From an uncultured Planctomycetaceae bacterium (lineage in GTDB: Bacteria > Planctomycetota > Planctomycetia > Pirellulales > Lacipirellulaceae), in contig CALMBE010000718.1 of assembly GCA_937860165.1 (NCBI GenBank), positions 1 to 6,300 on the forward strand: 6,300 bases of DNA, in the 5' to 3' direction. A program made the position numbers and the translations under genes. This document shows positions 1 through 5,545 of this stretch, one piece after another. Below the pieces are notes generated by a model. It saw only the letters and a list, made by a program, of their open reading frames with translations, ran no database searches and was not told the origin of the DNA. Each line of letters starts with the position of its first letter. The stretch's first letter is position 1.

Positions 1-55
1 GTTTTCTCGACGATTCACATGCCCACGCCGGAGTACCAGCGTGAGCATGGCACCC
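1..55 (-). repeat. Partial copy (one half) of a bipartite palindromic repeat, BIME-like
   Basis: This is the right half of the same element seen complete at 4189-4330, in inverted orientation relative to it. Bases 1-55 match the reverse complement of 4213-4267 with one mismatch, at base 12. It contains one hairpin: arms 18-31 and 36-49 around the four-base loop AGTA (TACT on the minus strand), followed by GCACCC at 50-55. Unlike the complete copy, it does not continue into the outer arm containing GTGAAAAAGT; the sequence after base 55 is unrelated. The left half lies outside the window. Strand is given as the strand on which the loop reads TACT. Confidence 0.9.
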
Positions 56-57
56 AA

Positions 58-100
58 GCTTCCACCCGCCGCAGGGGAAAGCTAACTGGCGGCTGGAAGC
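58..100. terminator. Hairpin beyond the 3' end of the minus-strand gene; possible weak terminator
   Basis: Bases 58-70 pair with 88-100 through 12 of 13 positions (mismatch at 65/93), with a 17-base loop. The hairpin starts 28 bp past the stop codon of the minus-strand gene at 129-596, where its terminator would be expected. On the minus strand it is followed only by TTGGG, so a U-tract is nearly absent; on the plus strand TTTT appears only nine bases after the stem. It may be a weak or factor-dependent terminator, or a different palindromic repeat abutting the half-element at 1-55. Confidence 0.35.
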
Positions 101-128
101 CACCACTACTTTTGGGTTTGTCGCAGGA

Positions 129-596
129 CTAAGCGGGATCGGTTTGATTGGCGGCGTGCGAGGTGCTGCTCAATTGGGCCAAAACCTGAATGACTCCATT
201 GAGGTGCGCAAGCCGGGGACCAAAGCGGTCGACGAATTCGTTGAACATGAATTCCCCATCCACCAAATCTTCTGCCGAGTCATTGATTTCTTCCGTGATT
301 CGTTCCAGATACTCGATGTGAACTCGGCTGAGGGTTTCGGCGGCATCGCGGCAGGCAGTTGCCAAGCGCGGATTGGCACTGCGCCATTGGTGAAGTTCCT
401 GAGACCGTTGCTTATGCGAAGTGGCCATCACGCCCACGAGTTCTTCGAGCAATTCGTTGGTACGGTCTTGAGCAGCCAAGACCTCGCGCAACAGAAGCGT
501 TTGATCCAAATCGCTGGTAGCAGATCTTTGCACTCCTCCACCAGCGCTAACATCCATCTGAGAAAACATAAACGGTACGGAATGGCTTTGAGACAT
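129..596 (-). CDS. Conserved planctomycete-type helical protein of unknown function (155 aa)
   Basis: I cannot assign a function. The protein is predicted almost entirely helical after a 28-residue polar N-terminus. A heptad-like segment at about 30-58 (LLLREVLAAQ, NELLEELVGV) could form a coiled coil. A second helical block covers about 80-108 and a third about 110-142, with a GEFMFNEFVDRFGPRLAHL core that resembles conserved hypothetical proteins of Pirellulales as I remember them. There is no signal peptide, membrane segment or catalytic motif. The ATG at 596 is chosen because a purine-rich AAGGAAA lies about 11 bases upstream; a start further upstream would belong to another frame. It is transcribed alone, divergently from the helicase operon. 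The plus-strand ORF covering it looks like a shadow: its translation resembles no protein I recognise and lacks a ribosome site. Confidence 0.8.
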   Translation of the reverse strand: MSQSHSVPFMFSQMDVSAGGGVQRSATSDLDQTLLLREVLAAQDRTNELLEELVGVMATSHKQRSQELHQWRSANPRLATACRDAAETLSRVHIEYLERITEEINDSAEDLVDGEFMFNEFVDRFGPRLAHLNGVIQVLAQLSSTSHAANQTDPA

Positions 597-620
597 CGAA
601 GAATCATTTCCTTTCTTACA

Positions 621-638
621 AGTGCAACCGAGTGCACT
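621..638. promoter_or_regulatory. AGTGCA dyad/direct repeat in the leader of the minus-strand gene
   Basis: AGTGCA occurs at 621-626 and again at 631-636, exactly ten bases (about one helical turn) apart. The second lies in the palindrome AGTGCACT (631-638), and GTGCA/TGCAC also forms an inverted pair across 622-637. It sits 25-42 bp upstream of the minus-strand start at 596. The spacing suits a protein-binding site such as an operator; no regulator is identified. Confidence 0.3.
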
Positions 639-769
639 ATTCGCAGCTAGTTTTTAGAACGATGAGATCTCCCTGCGAGCATCGCTGCTGACGAAGACAT
701 CCATGAGAGTAATAAACCCCTAAAAAGGAAACCCTCTCCTTGAACTGAAGCAGACGAAAAGGGTTTAAC

Positions 770-782
770 CTGTCCGGGACAG
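770..782. promoter_or_regulatory. Perfect palindrome CTGTCCGGGACAG, candidate operator
   Basis: Six-base perfect arms flank a central G. It abuts a second small palindrome, GGTTTAACC (762-770), and follows the inverted pair AAACCCT/AGGGTTT (729-766). It lies roughly midway between two divergent genes, a usual place for a shared regulatory site. No T-tract follows, so it is unlikely to be a terminator. Confidence 0.3.
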
Positions 783-987
783 CCCGAGACGAACCACCAA
801 GGCATTCCCATATTCTAATAAGACTTTAGAGAATTTCTAGCGATTGGTTGCAATCGGGTCTCTGTTGGGGCAACTAAAGTTGGGCAGGTCCTGGTCCCGA
901 TGAGGGTTACGAAAATCCTGCTTTCTAGCAGTCTGGCAAGTAGGCCCGGTTGCCCCATCGATTTTACTCTTTCCCCACCAAAAAAGC

Positions 988-1545
988 GTGTCTAACCCGT
1001 TGTCAGCACTAGGTTTCTTGACAGTTCTCGAAGATGCCGAAAACGGCTTTTTTGGGGGATATCTCGTGCTTTCCGAGTGGGGCCGACCGCTGGAATTCCT
1101 GTGCAGTACCCCAGTGTTGCCCAATCAGGCGCAAAAAATTCTTTACGGTTCAACCCTGCGATCTTACGTGTTGGGTGATTTGATTGGGCAAACTTTGCTG
1201 GCCAAGTCGCAGTTGCCGGTGCTAGCGGTACTTACCGACCTGCCCGACATGTTGAGCCTGGCTTATTTGCGCGAAGAAATTCTGGCCTGTATTGAATTGG
1301 ACATGAAATCCGAGTTGGAAGTCGATAAACAATCGGGGGCTTCGATTCAGATTGGTCCCCATCGGCTTACCGGCGGCGCGGATTGCCAATGGCCTGTTGA
1401 ATCGTTGACGCCACAACTGCAAGCCTTGTCTTCGCACATTGATCTGTTGGAACCCTTCGATCGCATCCGCGAGGCGATTCGTGAGGCACAACGGCTGACT
1501 GAATCACCCACGGATGTGGTAGACGAGATCTCCGATGCTGCTTGA
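988..1545 (+). CDS. Conserved protein of unknown function, partner gene of the SNF2 ATPase (185 aa)
   Basis: No known domain is recognised. The N-terminal half (about 1-85) is hydrophobic and glycine-containing, alternating short strands and helices: GFLTVLEDAENGFFGGYLVL, then GRPLEFLC, then YGSTLRSYVLGDLIGQTLLAK and PVLAVLTD. This pattern looks like a globular alpha/beta domain and resembles conserved planctomycete hypothetical proteins. The C-terminal third (about 140-185) is helical and acidic. There are no transmembrane segments, signal peptide or metal-binding cluster. The GTG at 988 is used because the conserved-looking N-terminus begins directly after it; no clear ribosome site precedes it. 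The stop overlaps the next gene's start by 11 bp (ATGCTGCTTGA), which implies translational coupling and suggests that the two products work together. Confidence 0.8.
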   Translation: MSNPLSALGFLTVLEDAENGFFGGYLVLSEWGRPLEFLCSTPVLPNQAQKILYGSTLRSYVLGDLIGQTLLAKSQLPVLAVLTDLPDMLSLAYLREEILACIELDMKSELEVDKQSGASIQIGPHRLTGGADCQWPVESLTPQLQALSSHIDLLEPFDRIREAIREAQRLTESPTDVVDEISDAA

Positions 1546-3331
1546 ACCGCAGACCAACTCGCACAAGCGGCCGACAATTCATTCGCTTGAAATCCAAGCC
1601 CTCGTGTTCCCCAGGGTTGCGATCTGTTCGCCGCCCGAGGAACAAGTCTTCGAGCCACCCATCCAGTGCCTGGCGGTAGAAGCCCGACTGGCGGAATTGG
1701 ATGCGGTGATCGTTCCGATTGCATTTTCGCTGCCGAAGACTCTGGGAGTCCTCTTTCCCGCCGGGACTTACATTCTGAAAAACCAGCCTGAAAGTCAGCA
1801 GAAATCGCGCAAGGGTCTCTCGGAGGGCATTCTTCCCCGTGAACGAAATCCTAGCACCGTGGCGAGGCCATCCAGTCGCACGCGGATTGCACCCCCCCGC
1901 GACGTGGTGAAACTCGAAGACCGCTTGTATTACCTGCTCCAACCGCCGCTCGAGCAGTTGTTTGCCAATGAGACCTTGGATTTCCCGTTCGTTCCCTTCA
2001 AGTACCAATTCGATGGGGTGGCATTTCTCTTTCCGCGGCGCGAGGCAATCTTGGCCGACGAAATGGGCCTTGGTAAAACGATGCAGGCCATTGTTGCCAT
2101 CCGACTGTTGATCCGGCAGGGGCAAGCCAGCCGGGTGCTGTTGGTTTGTCCAAAGCCGCTGGTGACGAATTGGCAACGCGAGTTCGAACTCTGGGCCCCC
2201 GAGATTCCGGTGACACTGATCGAAGGGAAACAACCCCGCCGCGAATTTCACTGGCAAAATGCGACCGAAGGGGTGTTGCTGGCCAACTACGAAACGCTCG
2301 TCCGGGACCGACATTGCCTGGAAACGCAAGAGCGTCCCTTCGACTTGGCGGTGATCGACGAATCGCAGCGGATCAAGAATTCATCGAGTACCACCAATCA
2401 AGTGGTCTGTTCGATCCCGCGTCTGCGGAGTTGGGCCTTGACGGGCACCCCCATTGAAAACAGTGCCGACGATCTGGTGGGGATTTTTCAGTTTGTTTCT
2501 CCCGGTTGCCTGCGGCCCCAAATGAAAATCGCCGCGATTCGGCGCTCGGTGAGCGACTACATCATTCGGCGAACCAAAGACCAGGTGCTGACGGAACTCC
2601 CCCCCAAGATGTTCCGCGATGCCGAAATCGAACTCTCCCCCGAACAGCGATATTCTTACGAGCTGGCCGAGAAAGAGGGCATTATCCATCTGAACGAGTT
2701 GCAACAAGCATTGACGATACAGCATGTCTTTGAGCTTGTGATCCGCCTGAAACAGATCTGCAACTTTGATCCCCTCACGGGCACGAGTGCCAAGTTTGAT
2801 CGGCTCGAGGCCGACCTGGAAGAATGTGTGGCCAGCGGGCGCAAGGCCATCGTGTTCAGTCAGTGGGTGAATACGCTCACGCACCTCCGTGATCGGTTGG
2901 ATCGTTTCGGACCCCTGGAATACCACGGCAGAATTCCTGCCCGACATCGAGACGAAGTCATCAATACCTTTCGTGACAGTCCGACCAGAAATGTCATTCT
3001 CATGAGTTACGGGGCGGGGAGTGTGGGGCTCAATCTGCAATTTGCCGGTTATGTTTTCTTGTTTGATCGCTGGTGGAATCCTGCCGTCGAGGATCAGGCC
3101 ATCAATCGGGCCCATCGGATCGGGTCGGCGGGGCCCGTGACGGTGACCCGCTTCCTGGCCTTGGGCACGATCGAAGAACGCATCAATCGCGTGCTCGAAG
3201 AGAAGCGGGAATTGTTCAACGCCGTGTTCAGTGGCCACACCCCCAGTAAGATGCGACTCTCACGGCAAGACATCTTCGGGCTGTTCAATCTGCGCTTCCC
3301 CGAGCCGACTGGTCACCAGGAAGCGGCGTAG
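1535..3331 (+). CDS. SNF2-family (SF2) helicase-like ATPase (598 aa)
   Basis: A DNA-dependent ATPase of the SNF2/Rad54-like group, expected to translocate on double-stranded DNA or remodel protein-DNA complexes. Visible motifs: Walker A DEMGLGKT (175-182), Ia LLVCPKPLVTNW (202-213), Walker B/DEAH-like VIDESQ (273-278), motif III LTGTPIEN (302-309), motif IV KAIVFSQW (437-444), motif V GAGSVGLNL (493-501) and motif VI QAINRAHRIG (521-530), preceded by the typical DRWWNP (511-516). All key residues are present, so it should be active. The SNF2 N-lobe covers about 153-345 and the C-lobe about 415-560. The first 145 residues belong to no domain I recognise; no SWIM zinc finger is visible. It ends soon after the C-lobe. 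The start overlaps the 185-aa gene by 11 bp. Bacterial relatives are linked to transcription (RapA), repair or phage defence; this context does not decide among them. Confidence 0.95.
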   Translation: MLLEPQTNSHKRPTIHSLEIQALVFPRVAICSPPEEQVFEPPIQCLAVEARLAELDAVIVPIAFSLPKTLGVLFPAGTYILKNQPESQQKSRKGLSEGILPRERNPSTVARPSSRTRIAPPRDVVKLEDRLYYLLQPPLEQLFANETLDFPFVPFKYQFDGVAFLFPRREAILADEMGLGKTMQAIVAIRLLIRQGQASRVLLVCPKPLVTNWQREFELWAPEIPVTLIEGKQPRREFHWQNATEGVLLANYETLVRDRHCLETQERPFDLAVIDESQRIKNSSSTTNQVVCSIPRLRSWALTGTPIENSADDLVGIFQFVSPGCLRPQMKIAAIRRSVSDYIIRRTKDQVLTELPPKMFRDAEIELSPEQRYSYELAEKEGIIHLNELQQALTIQHVFELVIRLKQICNFDPLTGTSAKFDRLEADLEECVASGRKAIVFSQWVNTLTHLRDRLDRFGPLEYHGRIPARHRDEVINTFRDSPTRNVILMSYGAGSVGLNLQFAGYVFLFDRWWNPAVEDQAINRAHRIGSAGPVTVTRFLALGTIEERINRVLEEKRELFNAVFSGHTPSKMRLSRQDIFGLFNLRFPEPTGHQEAA

Positions 3332-4144
3332 CAAGGTGTCGAGAGTCGACTCGATTTCGGCGGCTTGCCCGGTCGAGAGTTGTACCTGCGAAGCGCCAGC
3401 GACATTTTCTAATCCTTGCCAAGTGAGTCGAACGGGCCACTGGCGAAGTTCAGCGGTTTCGTTCACGCGCTGCATGACCCGGAGTCCCCAAAATGCGCCG
3501 TAGCCGTCGCGGAGCGCGAACCACCTAGCAGCGAGTTCGGAACCAGTTGTGTTTACCATTCTTCGGTTTCGCAGCCAGGGCCAGAGGGCCCCGAGAAAAA
3601 AACACACTAGGGCAGTCGGCAAACGCCAGGGGGCGAATTCTCCCCAACCGAGGAACTCACCCATTAAAATGCCCTGCCCGGCGGCAACCAGGAGTGCCGA
3701 CAACCAATTGCTGGTAGCCCAATAGTTTAACGGTCCTAAAGCGATCAGTCCGCACAGAAATAGTTTCCAAACTACCGGCAGTTCGATGCGTGCGAGAGAC
3801 CCGGCGACTAGGTTTTGACCGGCTGAAGAGACCACGACAAGCCACAGCGAAAGCACCACCCACTGCCAACCCCTGTGTTGTGGTCTCTTGGCCCCCAAGA
3901 CGGCCATCAGGGGGCAATAAGTGCTGACTCCCGCGGCGTAGCGCAGTAATCCAAGCGCACGTCCTTCCACCACTTCGGCCTGGGCCAGGACCAGCAGCAA
4001 CAGCAGTCCTGTTGAAAGGATTCCCCAGGCGCACGGGGCCGTGAGAGTCGATCCCTGGGTCTGTCGCCAAGCAACTCCCCAGAGCAGGAGGAGTCCCACC
4101 GCTAATCCGCAGCTTACAACCAGCACTGTCGGCATATGCTCCAC
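3260..4144 (-). CDS. Multi-pass membrane protein of unknown function (294 aa, about 7 TM)
   Basis: Seven hydrophobic segments are visible at about 5-26, 36-56, 66-85, 93-110, 121-141, 145-165 and 173-191, followed by a soluble tail of about 100 residues. The tail contains ARWFALRDGYGAFWGLRVMQRVNE and WPVRLTWQG, which look like conserved sequence and support a real gene. The fold is not assigned; a sensor, transporter component or scaffold are all possible. The first codon is GTG at 4144; an ATG four codons in (4135) is an alternative, with GGAG only three bases ahead of it. The last 23 codons overlap the helicase 3' end in the opposite direction. Its upstream region is occupied by a hairpin and the palindromic repeat, so its promoter either lies beyond base 4330 or within the repeat. 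Confidence 0.8.
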   Translation of the reverse strand: MEHMPTVLVVSCGLAVGLLLLWGVAWRQTQGSTLTAPCAWGILSTGLLLLLVLAQAEVVEGRALGLLRYAAGVSTYCPLMAVLGAKRPQHRGWQWVVLSLWLVVVSSAGQNLVAGSLARIELPVVWKLFLCGLIALGPLNYWATSNWLSALLVAAGQGILMGEFLGWGEFAPWRLPTALVCFFLGALWPWLRNRRMVNTTGSELAARWFALRDGYGAFWGLRVMQRVNETAELRQWPVRLTWQGLENVAGASQVQLSTGQAAEIESTLDTLLRRFLVTSRLGEAQIEQPEDVLP

Positions 4145-4155
4145 GAGAAAAATGT

Positions 4156-4177
4156 AGGGCCGAATCCGCTCGGCCCT
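4156..4177. repeat. AGGGCCGA inverted pair upstream of the membrane protein gene
   Basis: AGGGCCGA (4156-4163) and TCGGCCCT (4170-4177) form a perfect 8-bp stem with a six-base loop. The same octamer opens the outer arm of the adjacent repeat (4189-4196), so this may be a degraded outer-arm remnant. It lies 12-33 bp upstream of the GTG start of the minus-strand membrane protein and would fold in its 5' leader if transcription starts further upstream. Confidence 0.6.
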
Positions 4178-4188
4178 GGGAAATATCC

Positions 4189-4330
4189 AGGGCCGATCAC
4201 TTTTTCACTTTGGGGTGCCATGCTCACGCTGGTACTCCGGCGTGGGCATGTGAATAGTCGAGAAAACATGGCCACAGCGGAGTACCGCCGTGGCCATGGC
4301 ACCCTCCATTGTGAAAAAGTCATTGGCCCT
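4189..4330. repeat. Complete 142-bp bipartite palindromic repeat (BIME/MITE-like)
   Basis: The outer arms AGGGCCGATCACTTTTTCAC (4189-4208) and 4311-4330 are inverted with 18 of 20 matches. Inside lie inverted GGGTGCCATG (4213-4222) and CATGGCACCC (4295-4304), overlapping two 14-bp hairpins: arms 4219-4232/4237-4250 with loop TACT, and arms 4267-4280/4285-4298 with loop AGTA. A 16-base spacer (4251-4266) separates them. The two hairpins are related to each other and point in opposite directions. It carries no gene. The layout matches REP pairs (BIMEs) or a small non-autonomous transposon. Other copies lie at 1-55 and 6249-6300. Confidence 0.93.
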
Positions 4331-4460
4331 GCGGGAATAACCTACCAGTACCGATTCTAACGATTTGGAAACCCTTGCGGAGCCAAGAAATGTGGTTTGA
4401 GGCGATTGCTCAACAACCTTTTGTAACCCATGTTTCGGCAGTGGAACATTCATGCTCCGC

Positions 4461-4469
4461 TGATAAACT
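4461..4469 (+). promoter_or_regulatory. Possible extended -10 element for the secreted protein gene
   Basis: TGATAAACT fits TGn plus a -10 hexamer TAAACT (four of six consensus bases), 24 bp upstream of the ATG at 4494. No convincing -35 is present at the right distance. The rest of 4331-4493 shows no gene. Confidence 0.25.
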
Positions 4470-4493
4470 CCCCCCAGCTACCTTGGCCCTGCC

Positions 4494-5141
4494 ATGTTAA
4501 GAACAACCCTATTCTTTCTGATTGCTGCCGGCAGCCTGACCTCCCAGGTCCACGGGCGGCTCTTTCGGCAAACCTACGGTGCGGTCGCTCCTGGCGGTGA
4601 CGGCACGACCTGGAATGTCAATCAAGACTATTTTGTCCCCAGAACGCCGACAAGCACCCGGTACGGGTTATTTAGTTCTTGCAAGACTAGCTGCACGACT
4701 TCGCCCGCCTGCCGCAAGTGCCACCCGATTTATGGGGGCTATTGCAGTCCCTATGGCGCGTTGCACTATTGCTTTCGAAATCACGTTTACGGGAAACATT
4801 GCGGCACCAGCCCGGTGCAACCCTATTGTGGACCGTACAACCCGCAGTGGACCCCTGGGCTGGCAATGTGCAATGAGCCTAACGGCGTTTGCGAAGCCAA
4901 TTGCCAAGCTGTGGAAATATTTCCCAATGTAGAACCCGGAGATTTCCAAATCTTGGGCTGCATCTCCCTCGAAGGGGACCCGCTGCTCGATGGCCTGCAA
5001 TTGGGTCAGTCGATGCCAGCCGCAACCGAACAAATTTCCCAACCGACACTATCCTCCGAGGGTGTAGTTCCCGCGCTTCCGCAGTTCGGAGCACCGCCGA
5101 CCGAATCAATGCCGCTTCCCCCTCCCGCACCGGCCCCTTAG
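4494..5141 (+). CDS. Secreted cysteine-rich protein of unknown function (215 aa)
   Basis: The N-terminus is a clear signal peptide: a short LRT start, a hydrophobic core TLFFLIAAGSLTS and a probable cleavage after VHG (about residue 21). The mature protein has 12 cysteines, all between residues 63 and 156 (63, 67, 73, 76, 84, 93, 103, 112, 126, 133, 137, 156), an even number suited to disulfide bonds outside the cytoplasm. The core is also rich in Tyr, Gly and Pro. A tail from about 180 is low complexity and Pro-rich, ending PLPPPAPAP. No enzyme motif is recognised; a cell-envelope or extracellular structural role is an inference. It resembles planctomycete-restricted exported proteins. The ATG has no obvious ribosome site. 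The gene stands alone and is followed by a strong terminator. Confidence 0.8.
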   Translation: MLRTTLFFLIAAGSLTSQVHGRLFRQTYGAVAPGGDGTTWNVNQDYFVPRTPTSTRYGLFSSCKTSCTTSPACRKCHPIYGGYCSPYGALHYCFRNHVYGKHCGTSPVQPYCGPYNPQWTPGLAMCNEPNGVCEANCQAVEIFPNVEPGDFQILGCISLEGDPLLDGLQLGQSMPAATEQISQPTLSSEGVVPALPQFGAPPTESMPLPPPAPAP

Positions 5142-5243
5142 GGAGAGCAACCTTACACGCTTGGCGTATCGTCCGTCCGTGCCGGCACCAGGGCAGTGAA
5201 CCTACTGGGGAGTATGGTTCACCGTACCATGTCGGTTGAATGT

Positions 5244-5280
5244 GGGCAGGCTTCCTTCGGGAAGCCTGCCCGATTTTTTT
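5244..5280 (+). terminator. Rho-independent terminator of the secreted protein gene
   Basis: A perfect 12-bp stem (5244-5255 with 5260-5271) is closed by a stable TTCG loop and followed by GA and seven T residues (5274-5280). It lies 103 bp past the stop codon at 5141. The stretch 5142-5243 holds no gene. Confidence 0.93.
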
Positions 5281-5414
5281 GACGGATCGGCAAGGTTTGC
5301 CAGACTTGCATTTCGCGCACTTTTCGGCTTCAGGGTACCGGCCCGACTGGTCGATACTATCCTTACAACGAGAACGGGAGGGCGAAACACACGAGTGTTT
5401 TGCTTCAGGATAGA
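5281..5414 (+). other. Gene-free interval between two terminators; possible small RNA locus
   Basis: No credible protein is encoded here, yet a second strong terminator in the same direction follows. Short hairpins are present: GGCAA-GGT-TTGCC and AAACAC (5385-5390) with GTGTTT (5395-5400). A weak -10-like GATACT occurs near 5353 without a good -35. A small RNA ending at 5456 would explain the second terminator, but insulation of the downstream operon from readthrough explains it equally well. Confidence 0.25.
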
Positions 5415-5456
5415 GGACAGGGCAAGACGATGGATCGACTTGCCCTGTCCTTTTTT
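5415..5456 (+). terminator. Second Rho-independent terminator
   Basis: A perfect 12-bp stem, GGACAGGGCAAG (5415-5426) with 5439-5450, a 12-base loop and six T residues (5451-5456). The T-tract is only on the plus-strand side, so it acts on rightward transcripts. It lies about 90 bp upstream of the toxin-antitoxin operon. Confidence 0.9.
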
Positions 5457-5508
5457 GATTGGTACTTGTGGTGCCTGAATGCCGCGACGCGAAAATCGGC
5501 GAAACGGG

Positions 5509-5539
5509 TTGGTCTCGAGAGGCCCAAGCATGATATAAT
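5509..5539 (+). promoter_or_regulatory. Extended -10 promoter of the toxin-antitoxin operon
   Basis: A consensus TATAAT at 5534-5539 is preceded by TGA (5531-5533), giving a full extended -10. TTGGTC (5509-5514) is a possible -35 at a rather long 19-base spacing. Between them is the palindrome TCTCGAGA (5513-5520), a candidate autoregulatory operator. The expected start point, six to seven bases after the -10 box, falls on or next to the ATG at 5546, so the mRNA should be leaderless. Confidence 0.75.
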
Positions 5540-5545
5540 CTGGGC

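Larger units (their letters stand above)
597..987. other. Divergent intergenic region (391 bp) with several dyads
   Basis: No credible gene lies here. The region must hold the promoters of the divergent genes at 596 (minus) and 988 (plus), but I see no clean -35/-10 pair. An AT-rich patch at 811-839 is the likeliest location. Short symmetric elements are dense: a direct and inverted AGTGCA arrangement at 621-638, complementary arms AAACCCT (729-735) and AGGGTTT (760-766), GGTTTAACC (762-770), CTGTCCGGGACAG (770-782), and small hairpins at 841-856, 864-874, 918-931 and 935-954. Confidence 0.6.

Noticed and set aside
144..650. 168-aa plus-strand ORF opposite the 155-aa gene
   Set aside because: Its translation is low in protein-like pattern, has no ribosome site, and runs antisense to a protein with recognisable planctomycete-type helical sequence.
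1367..2329. 320-aa minus-strand ORF inside the helicase
   Set aside because: Antisense of intact SNF2 N-lobe sequence; rich in His, Arg and Gln with no domain pattern, typical of a shadow frame.
2381..3238. 285-aa minus-strand ORF opposite the helicase C-lobe
   Set aside because: Covers motifs III to VI of the helicase in antisense; it has no motif of its own.
3596..3602. Run of seven A in the membrane protein gene as a phase-variable tract
   Set aside because: Seven is too short to claim slippage, the frame is intact, and there is no sign of an alternative product.
4189..4330. CRISPR or tRNA/attachment-site interpretation of the repeat
   Set aside because: There are no regularly spaced direct repeats with unique spacers, no cloverleaf and no integrase nearby; the inverted double-hairpin layout fits a REP-like or MITE-like element.
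4189..4330. Bidirectional terminator role of the repeat for neighbouring genes
   Set aside because: It lies upstream of both flanking genes (membrane protein on minus, secreted protein on plus), not past their ends, and the hairpins are not followed by T-tracts.
4136..4360. ORFs on both strands across the palindromic repeat (4114-4453)
   Set aside because: They only translate the repeat palindromes; open frames there are a by-product of base composition.
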